In this document: positions 10,668 to 22,900 of the stretch, one piece after another
How positions within the stretch are numbered: position 1 is the first letter of the stretch
Layout of the letters: every line of letters begins with the position of its first letter
NCBI GenBank assembly: GCA_051294375.1
Contig: CM119263.1
Span: 5,782,382 to 5,846,381 of the forward strand
Direction of reading: 5' to 3'
Source: Paraspadella gotoi
Lineage: Eukaryota > Chaetognatha
DNA length: 64,000 bases
Program-made: the position numbers and the translations under genes
Notes under the pieces: generated by a model
What the model was told of the DNA's origin: nothing
Database searches by the model: none
The model's input: the letters and a program-made list of their open reading frames with translations, nothing else

Positions 10668-13600
10668 GAGAGGGAAAGAGAGACCTACCAAACTAAGCTT
10701 AAATTCTAATATAACATCAAGTAATACCTTTGTTTCATTTTCTCTCTTTTACAATTTAATCATTAAAATTTGTAAAATTGTTGATAAAGTTTCAAAACTT
10801 TCATCGCATTCCCAAAAAATGAATATGATTCCGTAATTTGCAAATTTGGAGTCAAATCGTGATTCGCTTAAAAACTTGGGCCTCCGTCTCTAGGGAGAAG
10901 CGAGAGCGAGAGAGAGCGACAGAGAGAGAGAGAAAGAACGAGCGAAAGAGAGAGAGAGAGAAATCCTGATTCTCAACTCTCGAGGGAATAGCGACCAGTG
11001 AGGCCTCAGAGGAGGAGGAGGAGGGGAGGAGGAGGAGGAGGAGGAGAAAAAAGTCGGAGGCACCAGAAAAACGCGAGAAAAGAATTGAGTTCGAATTAGG
11101 AATTTCTTTCCTTTTTTGGAGGAAAGAATCTCCCTTTTTAACAATGGAATATTTACTTTAAATGTGGAATTTTTAAAATCAAAATTATGAGAAACCATTA
11201 AATTCTCATTAACTAATTAAATACGCTTCTAAATTTTATGAACATTGAAAATAAAACCTACAAATTAAGAATTTGTATAAAAAATAAAATCATTACAAAT
11301 TTTTACAATTATTACGAAACCAAACTATAACAACAAAATTTTGCTTTAAAAAAAATAAAATTTTCAAGATGACTACTGAACTTTTCTCACGCGACCTGAC
11401 CGTGACACATTCCCCGTCTCTCTCTCTCTCTNNNNNNNNNNNNNNNNNNNNNNNNNCACTCTCCTCCTCGTCCTCTCCTCAGTCTTTCTTCTTCGGCTCT
11501 CTCTGCCGATCCTCTCGTCTCGAGTCTCGTCTCGTCTTCTCTCCTCGTCACTTTGTCGCTCACTGTCGGGGAGAACTGAGTCTTCTTGCAAGCGATTCCC
11601 ATGCAATGTCGCCCTCCCAAGGTTTTGATGAAATCGGTTGCTTCTCTATCGTTTCTTTTCCCTTTTTCTTTTTACCAATTCTTTCATTGTTTCCATTTTA
11701 CTCTCCTCCTGCTCATCTCTCGTCTCATCTGCCAGTCTCTCTCAGTCTCTCTTTCTCTCGTCGTCTGTCTCATCTCATCTCTCTCTCGTCTCGTCGTCTC
11801 CGTCTCTCGTCTCTCTCGTCTCATCTGATCTCTTCATCTCTCTCATCCCTCGCTCATTTCTCGTCGTTTCGTCTCTTTCCGTTCTTAAATACTTCATATT
11901 ATCAACTTTTTTTCAAAAGCCACACAATATAACCAAGTAAGACAATAGTATTTGACTTTGACAAATGTTTTCAGTTCACAAACCGGGGGTAATTATGCAG
12001 TTTTTTCCTCACATGAAAAAAAGCGAGAAATAAGACTCCAAGACATAAAAAAAGATGAAATCGTGGAAAATTGGAAGCAAAAAGAGAGAGGATGTGGGTG
12101 CCGTCTGAACAGCTTAAAAAGACTACTGATACGTGCCTCCTTTTTACCGCGTCCTTTTTTCCCTTTTTTTTAGTTTATTTTTCTTATTTCTTCCTTTTTT
12201 TTTTATTTTCTTTCGCCTCCTTCCTTTCTTTTCTTCTTTTTTTCTAAAAAAACGCCCTCGTCTTCCTGTCTTTTTTTTTTATTTCTTCTAAGACTATCCT
12301 TCTTAAATACTTCATTTATCAATTTTTTTAAAGCCACACAATAAACCAAGTAAACAATGTTTTATTTGACAATGTTTCAGTTCAACGGTATTCATTTTTT
12401 TCTCCATGAAAAAAGCGAGAAAAAACTCAAGACATAAAAAGAAATCGAAATTGGAAGCAAAGGACTGGGTGCCTCCTTTTTACCTCCTTTTTTCCCTTTT
12501 TTTTTAGTTTCATTTTTCTTATTTTTCTTATTTTTTTATTTTCTTTCCTCCTTCATTCTTTTTTTTCTTCTAACCGCCTCCTTCGCTTTTCTAAACTCAG
12601 TCACTTCTCAAGTCCTTTCCATTCGCGGTTCTTGGCTGAATGCGACACACTTATGATCACCCTGTACTTGAGTTTGCGCTACACGGCAATCGAAGAGAGG
12701 ACTCACCGTTGGCGAAAAGCAGCTGAAGTCGATAGTGGACGCCGTTGTTGGTTTTCGTCCCGTCGTTTTCCTGATGCGATGATAATGTTAATGATAATAT
12801 AAATGATAATGTTAATGATAATATAAATGATAATGTTAATGATTATAAAAAAAAATAATGAGATAAAACCGGGATTATATTCAAGGTAGGAAAACTAGAT
12901 TTAACTATCGCGAAAAGTGGTAAAGGGAAAACATGCCTTTGTGTGGTTACAGTATGGGAGGGTTGTAAGTAATATGGATCGGGAGACACATCGTAAGTTT
13001 ATAAATTTAAACATTTAATGCAAATACGCAAGCTTGCTGATATCAAGCAATAGTCAAAGTATTATGATTAACCTATAAATAATATTATTTTTGCAGCATT
13101 CGTGATTAAAGGGAAAAGGCGGGAAAATATCATTCGAAGTGGAAAAGTACTATCTCGCTTTAAAATATAAAGAATTTTTATTTTTGCGTTTTACAGAAAC
13201 TGAAGCTTAAAAACATTGAATTTGAATTTAACTTTAAAACCTAAAACTGTCACTTTTTTATGCTGAGTGTTTTAAAAAATCACGAACTCAGGAGATCGAA
13301 TTATTATTAAAGCGTGACCTTACTTTACAGGGTTTTTTAAAACGTATATCTTAAATAGTTAAAAATCTCAAAACGAATGTAAGACAAAATTATTAGATTA
13401 TCAAATTATTTTAATAATTCAGTCTAAGGTTTTTGAATAAACTTATAAAGAGTTTTTACAACCCTTAAGATTTAAAAATAATTATTCTTTTAATTTTATT
13501 TATTAATATTCAGTGCAGTTGGGATCATGGAGCGTGACGTCGTGCAGGGATAAATATAGATACCTCCTTGACGGAAGTCGTTTTGTCCAAGCATGCGGAG

Positions 13601-14329
13601 GAGGAGGAAGAAGAGGAGGAGGAAGGGGCTACCTTGTCTTTCTCCACAAAATCGATGAACGCCGTTCGTTCCACTTCGACCGGTTGACCCTGTAGATCGT
13701 ACAGGGCGACCACAAAGTGGAAGAAGTTGGATTTGCGGAGATTCGACGGTGGCTGCTTTTCGAAATGGGATCTGGAAGAGGCGCAGACTGGTTGACTGCG
13801 AAGGGGTTTTGGAAAGGAGGAGGAGGTGACGGTAGTAAAGGGGTGGTGCGAGGCATAGGCGGCATTCCCATGTCAGATGAGGAACGGAGGGAGGGAAGGG
13901 GAGGGCGACCACGAAGACCATTACACAATGAAGATTCCAAGCGAAGAAGATTTTTTTTCTGGCGCGTTTGACAGCCGAGCGTGAAGCGAGACAACGAAAA
14001 AGGTATAGAGGCTGAAATAGATGAAGGTGTGTAGGTAATGGGCGAAGACCACGAAAGGTAAGGGCGAAAGACGAATAGGTGAGGTCGCGGCGATGGCGAA
14101 GGTAAGGGTTAGGATGAAGTGAGGACGCGGCGAGACGAGAGGAGCCCACGTGAGAGAATCCGTCGACGCCCATCGAAAAAAAGGAAAAAGTAAAAAAGTG
14201 TTCATTAGCAAATGGAAAAATCATTAGTGAAGGTAAGCGATTAGCAAGGGAAAGATAGGCGGNNNNNNNNNNNNNNNNNNNNNNNNNAAGATGAGGCGGA
14301 GTTCATTAAGTGGCGATTTGCCTTGGAAA

Positions 14330-14366
<37 letters not shown>

Positions 14367-17300
14367 ATTGATTCAGCAGGGAGGACTCGGCTTCAAAAAC
14401 CACTCAGAATGTATTGATGAGGTGAGTGCTCGACTGTCATTCATGAGTGACGATATGGATAGATGAAGACAGCACGATCACAGACGGTAAGCGTACGAGT
14501 GAGCACCGCACAATTAATGGAGCAGCAGAGCACAAGTAAGACTGTTTGTAGTGAGCGAGCCTGCTCTTCTCGACTAGGTATGCTACCGGTGGGGTGCCCC
14601 TAGTCGAGCAAGGGCTGATGACGTAGGAGTGTAACTGATTGACCGCTCGCCGATGATCCTGCTTTTTCTCGGCGCTCCAACGCAGCAGGCGGCCGCCGGG
14701 CATGCAGCTTTGGCGGCGCGGCTCTGTGTCCGCTGTATATTTCGTCCCACCTCTAGCTCTTAAGTGTAGTCGTTCTGGCTCGATAATGCCGAGGGCCCTG
14801 TGATAAGTTTCCGTCCATTCTCACCCTAAGCCTAAGCTCTTATAGGGGATAGTCGTTCTGGCTCGATAGCGAGGCCAGCGTGTGATATTTTTACCTGTCA
14901 TCCACCCTACTAAGAGCTTAATAAAGTGTAAGGTCGTTCTGGGCTCGATAGCGAGGCCTGTGAAATATTGTTCCGGTCCAAATCCACCCTACTAAGCTGC
15001 TTATAGTGTAGTCGTTCTGGTTCGATAGCGAGGCCTGTTTGAGTATTTTCCCGTCGATCTCACCCTACTAAGCCTCTTAGTACGTGTAATCGTGTCTGGC
15101 TCGATAGGCGAAGGCCCTGTGTATAGTTTTTCCGTCGATCCACCCTAACATTAAGATGCTCTTATAAGTGTAGGTCGTTCTGGGCTGCGAGTACGGAGGC
15201 CCTGTATGATTTTTCCGTCATCGCCACCCTACGAAGCCTCTTTGTAGTGTAGTCGTTTCTGGCTCGATGAGCGAGGCCCTTTTGTGGATATTTTCCGTCA
15301 TGCCACACCTAACCTAACCTCTCATAGTGTAGGGTCGTTCTCTGGGCGTCGATAGCGGGCCTGTGGTGAATATTTTTCCGTCATCCACACCTATCCTGAG
15401 CTCCTTATATGTGAGGTACGTTCTGGCTCGATAGGGCGAGGACCCTGTGAATATTTTCCGTCATCACCCTACTAAGCTCTTATATGTGTAAGTCGTTCTG
15501 CTCGAATAGCGGGCCTGGTGATATTGTTCCCGTCATCTCACCGCGGATTTAACTAAGGTCTTATAGTCGTAGTCGTCTGGGCTCGATTAGCGAGGCCCTG
15601 GTGATATTTCGTCATCCACCCTACTAAGCTCTTATAGTGTAGTGTTCTGGCTGCGATAGGCGAGCCTTGATATTTTTCCGTATCCACTCCTACTAAGTTC
15701 TTATATAGATGGTAAGTCGTTTCTGGCTCGATGCGGAGGCCTGTGATATTTTCCGTTTCATCCACCCTAACTAAGCTCTTAATTAGTGTATGTCGTCTGG
15801 CTCGATAGACGAGGCCCTGGTGATAAGTTTTCCGTCATTCCACCCTACTCTTAACTCTTAATATCGTGTGTTCGTTCTGGCACTCGATAGCGAGGCCCTG
15901 TGAATATTTTCCGGTCATCCACCTACTAAGCTCTTATAGGTGTTAGTCGTTCTGGATCTGATAGCGAGGCCTGTTTGGAAAATTGTTAATTTTTCCGTCA
16001 TCGCACCCTACTAGCCTGCTGTTATAGTGTAGTCGTTCTGGCTCGATATCGCAGAGGCCGCTGTGATATTTTCCGTCATCCATGCCCTACTAAGACTCTT
16101 ATAGTGCTAGTCGTTCTGGCTGCGAATAGCGAGGCCTGTGGATATTTCCGTCATTCCACCCTACTTAAAGCTCTTATAGGTGTAAGTCGTTGGCTCGATT
16201 AGCGAGCCTCTGTATATTTCCGTCATCCACTACCTACTAAGCTCTTATAGTTAGTCGTTCTGGCTCGATAGCGAGGCCTGTATAATTTTCGCCGTCATCC
16301 ACCCTAATAAGCTCTATAGTGTAGATCGTTCTGGCTCGATAGCGAGGCCTGTGAAATATTTTCCGTCATTCCACCCTACTAAAGCCTTATGAGTTGTTCG
16401 CTGGCTCGATAGCGAGGCCCTGTGATAATTTTCCGTCATCCACCCTAACTTAAGCTCTTTATAGTGTAGTCGTTCTGGCTCGATAGCGAGGCCCTGGATA
16501 TTTTCCGTCATCACCCTACTAAGCCTTATTCAGATGTAGAGTTCGTTCTGCGCTCGACTAGCGAGGCCGCCTGTGATATTTTCCGTCATCCACCTACTAA
16601 GCTCTTATAGTGTAGTTCGTTCTGGGCGTCGTAGCGAGGCCCGTGTGATATTTCCGTCATCTCACCCTACTCAAGGCTCTTATAGTGTAGTCGTTCTGGC
16701 TCGATAGCGAGGACCCTGGTATATATTTTCCGTTATTCCACCTACTAACTCTTTATAGTGTAGTCGTTCTGGCTTCGATAGCGAGGTGCCCTTGATATTT
16801 TTCCGTCATCCACTCCTACTAAGCGTCATTATAGTGTATCGTTCTGGCTCGATAACTGAGGCCCTGTGATATTTGTCCACGTCATCTCACCTACTAAGCT
16901 CTATATGTAGTCGCTTCTGGCCTCGATAGCGAGGGCCCTGTGATCATTTTCCGTCATCCACCCTAACTAAGCTCTTAAGTGTAGTCGTTCTGGCTCGATA
17001 GCGAGGCCCTGTGATTATTTTCCGTCATCCACCCTACTAACTTTTATAGTGTATGTCGTTCTGCTCGATAGCTGAGCTCTGTGATATTTCCGTCATCCAC
17101 CTCTACTAAGGCTCTTATAGTGTAAGTCGATTCTGGCTCGATAAGCGAGGCCACTTGTATTTTCCGTTCAATCCACCCGTACTAAGCTCTATAGTGTATC
17201 GTTCTTGGCTCGAGTAGCGAGGACCCTGTGATATTTTTCCGTCACCCACCCTATAAATCTCTTATAGTGTAGTTATCCGTTCTGGCTCGATAGCGAGGCC

Positions 17301-19904
17301 TGTGATTATTTTCACGTCATCCACCCTATCCTAAGCTCTTATAGTGTAGTCGTTTCTGGCTCGATAGCGAGCCTCTGTGATATTTTCCGTCATCCCACGC
17401 CATAAGTAAGCCTCTTATAGTGTGTCGTTCTGGCTCGATTAAGTCGAGGCCCTGTGATATTTCCGTCATCCACCCGTACTAGCTCTTATAGTGTAGTCGT
17501 TCTGGCTGATAGCGAGGCCCTGTGATATTTTTCCGGTCATCCCCACCTAACTAAGGCCTATAAGTGTAGTCGTTCTGGACTCGAACTAGGAGGCCCTGTG
17601 ATATTTTACGTCATCCACGCCTACTTAAGCTCGTTATATTGTAGTCGTTCTGAGCTCGATAGCGAGGCCGTCTGTGATATTTCCGTCCATCCACCCTACT
17701 AAGGCTCTTAATAGTGTAGTTCGTCTTGGCTCGAATAGCGAGGCCTCGTGATATTTCCGTCATGCCCACCCTACTAAGCTCTTATAGTGTAGTCAGTTTC
17801 TGGCTCCGATAGCGAGGCCTGTGATATTTTCCCCGTCATCCACCTACTAAGCTCTTATAGTGTAGTCGTTCTGGCTCGATAGCTGAGGCCCCCACTGTGA
17901 TATTTCCCGTCATCCATCCCTACTAAGCTCTTATAGTGGTAGTCGTTTGGCTGTCGATAGCGAAGGCCCTGTGATATTTTTCCGTCATCCACCCTAATAA
18001 GCTCTTATAGTGTAGGTCGTTCTCGGCTCAGATAGCGGGCCTGCTGTGATATTTTCGTCATGCCACCTACTAAGCCTTATAGTGTAGTCGTTCTGGCTCG
18101 ATAGCAGAGCCCTTGAATTATTTTTTCCGTCATCCACCCTAACTAAGCTCTTTAATAGTGTTAGTCGTTCTGGCTCGATAGCGAGGCCCCTGTGATATTT
18201 CCGTCATCCACCCTACTAAAGCTCTTATAGTGTAGTCGTTCTGGCTCGATAGCGAGGCCCTGTGATATTTTCCGTTCATCCACCCTACTAAGCTCTTATA
18301 GTGTATGTCGTTCTGGCGTTCGATAGCGAGGCCCTGTGATATTTTTCCGTCATGCCCACCCTACTTAAGCTCTATATTATTCGTTCTGGGCTCGAAGCGA
18401 GGCCGTCTGGAGTATTTTCGTCATCACCCTACTAAGATATAGTTGTAGTCGTTCTGGCTCGATAGCGAGGACCGTGATATTTCCGTCATCCAACCCTACT
18501 AGGCTCTTATAGTGTAGTCGTTCTGGCTCGAATAGCTGGAGGCCCCTGGATATTTCCGTCATCCACCCTACTAAGCTCTTATAGTGTAGTCGTTCCTGGG
18601 CTCGGATAGCGAGGCTCCTGTGATATTTTCCGTCATCCACCTACTAAGCTCTTATAGTGTAGTCGTCTGGTCGATAGCTGAGGCCTGTTGATATTTTTAC
18701 CGTCATCCACCTACTTAAGCTCTATAGTGTAGTCGTTCTGGCTCGATAGCGGGCATGTGATATTTTTCCGTCATCCAACCCTGACTGAAGCTCTTATAGT
18801 GGTAGTCGTTCTGGCTCGATAGGCGAGGCCTGTGATATTTTCGTCATCCACCCTACTGAAGCTCTATAGTGCGGGCTAAATTCCCGGACCCTTTGGGTCT
18901 GGAGGCGACTGACTTGCCTCCGCACCAAATGCCCCCCACGCCTTGATGAACGGTTTGGTGGATTTAGTCACACCATAGGCAAAAAAATAATGCTTGTGCC
19001 TTGTTTAAAACAATTTGATATAAATATTGGCATAGAATTGACAACAATTAACAATTTTTTAAATTAAAAGATTAGATAAGTTTAAAAAAATATGATTTTA
19101 ATGCTGTTAACTTGTTTTATAAACCCATTTCAGTTAAAATTATGCAAGTTTTTAATTTTAATAATTATTAAGATTAGGTTTTAAATAGAAAAAAAAAAAC
19201 CTATAGGGAAATAAATATTAACGACCCCGCAGGCATAGATAAATACAACAGTATTATTACATAATATTCTTCAACAATTTTAAGAATTTTTGATAACGGG
19301 CAAGCGAATAATCGTCCTCTGAAAATTAAAAAACTGAAAACGATGCCTTTTGTTTTGTTTTTCATTCCGTGTTGAGGTAAGACCCGAACCTCTTTCAGTG
19401 ATTTCGGCACCTAATTTAGCTCAACATAAGAAACAGCTCTTAGTTTCACAATGGACATTATGATGTATATAATAGAAATTGGTAAACCAAAATACAAAAT
19501 TATCCCTTCATTTAATAAAATAAAGCTATCTTGCCATCCTTGAATTTTGGCCAGGCTTTATGGTTGGTTTTAGGCCGTCCATCTTCTCCTTAATAACACG
19601 ATACAGGGTACGCAAGCTTTTCAATCAAGAATCAATGAAGTGGTATAAAATGTTCCAAAGAAAGTTTCAAATTGTATGAAAAGACCACTTATATTGTACT
19701 CCCACGTTACCTTTTGGTTGTTTGGGATAAATCTACAATTTCTAAGTTAGAAATTGGGAATCTTCCGTCCAAAGCTAAGTTAAGAATACTGGGAAATTTT
19801 TATATTTCATTTAGTAATAAATGACTTCGCGATGGAAATAGACGCCCGCTTGTGTCAAATTTCTAAAACCTGATTTAAATCCGGAAGCTTGCTCTCTCTC
19901 TCAT

Positions 19905-19947
<43 letters not shown>

Positions 19948-22900
19948 AAACCGGTTTTCTTGGCAAAGACCATTGAATCTTTGTTTTCTTTCTTCATTAT
20001 CTCAGAATTCAATTTTCCCACTGCATCTTTTACTAAAAAACAAAAACTTAAATAATTTACAAATTAACTGATGTCATATCAGTTTACGGCAATGCCATAT
20101 AATTAACATGGAGCGCATATCTCCTGTGCGGTAGATGAGGGTCAATATTTGTCGTGTTAGTGCATTTAAGTGGGATAATTAGAAACGAAAGTCGTTGAAA
20201 TATTGAGGAATAAATTTAGATTTAAGTTTTAAATGTTGAATGAACTTTCCGGGGTGGTTGGTGGTGCTCTGTATATGGCATTGGTCTGTATTGTCAGAAT
20301 TTGTATTAATTTAATTTTTGGTTTTATAAGTAGATGTCAGTTTGGGTAAATTTGAAATTCTGAAGATAATTGAGGGATGAGGTTAGTTTGAAGGGGGAGG
20401 GAGGGGGGAAGGAAGAGGGAGAGAAGGGTCGATTAAATTAAGGGTTTTAGCCCAATTGAACAAGCCCGGGCGTCTTCAGTAATTGAATATATATTGAGTC
20501 TGACACTATCACGAAATAGCTCACTAAATATAACGGACCCGTTTTTTAGATGTCGTTTCCACAGGTATAAGAGTATAATTTGTTTACTCTGTTTTAGTTC
20601 TATTCTTCCAATTTTGGGTTTGTGCCCTGATTGTGGTAGTATTATTATTCGTGACATGACAGGCATAATACTCCTCATTGTTTCTCTTTGTTCTCTTGTT
20701 TTTTTGTTTACTAAATGTGATCCGGCGTGCCAATTATTGCGAGGTATCGACTTTTTTCTTTGTTGTCTCTATTGTTTATCATTCTTCATCTCACATTTAA
20801 ATTATTCCAGGTTCATTTACGTACTTCATCTTGACGTTCGTGACTCAATGAATGATCTCTTATTGGCATTCACGAGATAATGCGTACGAGTGTCGCTGAA
20901 CTACTGCGAGAGGTTTTATCCATTACACAACTACTGTTTCAAGATTATCCGAATCCATTAATTATCTAAGACCTCGTGAGTCATAGGTTCTGCGATCTAT
21001 TTCTCATTTAAATTCTGTACCATTCATATAAGGTCTGTTTGAGGCCCAAGACTTTTATTTCCTCAATCCATGATGGTACTATAGATTTAAATCTTTTAAG
21101 CCAATCACCTGAATCTTCTACACCTAATTTGTATATCCTTTGTATCCAGGTTAATTTAAACTTATTTCTATTACCATTGTGAAAGGCGAGTCTCGCGCTT
21201 TACATAAATATATTATAACCACTAGTGCATTACACGTGTTCTGGAGTCTTTCCTACTACTATTCTATATTATCCAAACTACAATTAACTGTTCTGTGTGA
21301 GAGTTTCACAATACCCATATTTACCAGACAACATCTTTTTGTGCCAAGTCAGCTAATATGCGAGTGAACAACTACCATGTACTAAGAATTGCGTAGCATA
21401 GACGCTCCGGACGGCTTGTATCAAATACTATTTCAGATTCACACAACGATAATATTAACAAAAATGACTTTAAGCCGTTGGTTATTTCACCCTAGTTCCC
21501 ATTTTGCGGCGCTTTGATCTCGTCATTTGCGGTACTCGAGATTATCTATAACTCATATGGTTCAGTCGTTATGGAGTATTTCTTTCTCAAAAGAACCAGA
21601 TCAGATCACCTTTATAGCGAGATCTCCGGCCTGTTCGTAGGATGTAATTCAACTGACGATGACTTATTACATAAGATATTTTTATGTTCTTATCGCTCCA
21701 GTACTGGGAACATGAGAGACTTCATTCACGCGCACAAGGCGAGCCCCGATTCTGAACGCGTTGGATCGAAATTTATTTCTCAAAGCTCCGGCGTTCGTGA
21801 CCATCGTAGCGTGGATGGCGTTCTCATTGCGAGACGAAGTCCATGGAGAAGGCTACGTGGCCGAATTACGTCGTCCACATACCCGTGGACGTTTACGGCC
21901 GATGCCGGAGAGAGGAAGTGCGCTCGGACCAAGAGCCTCAATGCTAGTCGACGCTCCAAAAAATAGCAAGTTTTACTTGTCCTTTGAAAATTCCTCTGTC
22001 AGTTACGTACTGAGAATTGTGGAATATTTTAGCGATGACAACGATGGTTCCCATAGTCTATGGAGCCGCAGATTATAAGTTCTGACGCGGCCACCGGAAT
22101 TCAATTTTATAGCGCGCGACTCTACGACCGGAAAAGTGGCGGGAAGTAATATCAAAGCAGCTTGATTCGACGACAATCTTTTATTTGAAGTATCACGAGT
22201 GGAGGAAAAAAGTATTTCGTCCTTCGTACCAGAGGGAAATAACAATAAGGCCTTTTGTGAACTTGTGAGAGTTTAAACGACGATTCTCTGAGGACCGGAA
22301 TGGTAGAAAAACATTCAAGAATTTTGGACAAGGAGTAGATGCCGAGTTTAAGTTTGTTGTGTATGGGTGGACTAAAATCCACTCAACCGTCATCCCAGCG
22401 GCCCAAATGTGGGGTTGGCCGGGAAAAAAAGAAAAGGCCAAGTTCCCCATTTTTTTCCGCCCCCTTCCCAACCCAAGGTCCGGGGTTTCTAGCCCGGTGG
22501 TCGTCTGGCAGTTAAGAAGGGACGGGCGCTGTAACCGCCTGTAACCAAGGTGTTTACATGCCTGATTCCGAAGCTCAGGGACTGGGCTTATATTGAACGG
22601 TTCTGTATTAACACTTATCAATAATTAATGTCTCTTCATTGTTGAGCCCGACTTCCGAACACAACAGCAACAACAACACTTTCAGGCGACATGCCTCAAC
22701 CTTGGCGATGCACTTTCCGCCCACAAACATGCAGGCGAACATGCCTCAACTTGGTGACGCACTTTCCACCAACATAAAATTCACTGAAGAGACGCAACAG
22801 ACTTCTCCTACGGGAGGGGGGATGTAATGGTGGACTTAAAATCCACCAACCGTTCATCAGCGGCCATTGTGGCGCGGAGGCAAGTCATTCGCCTCCCACT

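Larger units (their letters stand above)
8103..12706 (-). other. EBF intron 3: simple repeats, no coding exon
   Basis: Inferred intron between exons 3 and 4. It holds the right palindrome arm, GTC arrays at 9514-9566 and 9814-9848, a pyrimidine-rich low-complexity stretch at 9680-9760 and 10270-10530, a CCCCACCAGT-type minisatellite at 10091-10235, a GA array at 10617-10679, a GGA array near 11010-11045, two 25-N gaps, and a direct duplication at 11880-12590. No conserved protein segment was recognised. Confidence 0.75.
674..14287. other. Fixed-length assembly gaps in left part of window
   Basis: The N runs are 674-683 (10 N) and, at exactly 25 N each, 1294-1318, 4308-4332, 5388-5412, 9567-9591, 11432-11456 and 14263-14287. 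Two more 25-N runs are at 33616-33640 and 57091-57115. A constant size implies placeholders rather than measured gaps. Most abut GA/CT or GTC/T-rich simple repeats. Confidence 0.95.

Noticed and set aside
13496-14224. 242-codon minus open frame overlapping EBF exon 2 in another frame
   Set aside because: EBF exon 2 occupies this DNA in a different frame with exact family matches; the longer frame is a shadow.
14741-18870. Regular 70-bp repeat considered as a CRISPR array
   Set aside because: The whole unit repeats with no unique spacers, in a eukaryotic intron.
21514-22078. Two overlapping plus frames of 150 and 105 codons
   Set aside because: No recognised family, no signal of start or splicing, and they overlap in different frames inside EBF intron 1; left as uncharacterised sequence.
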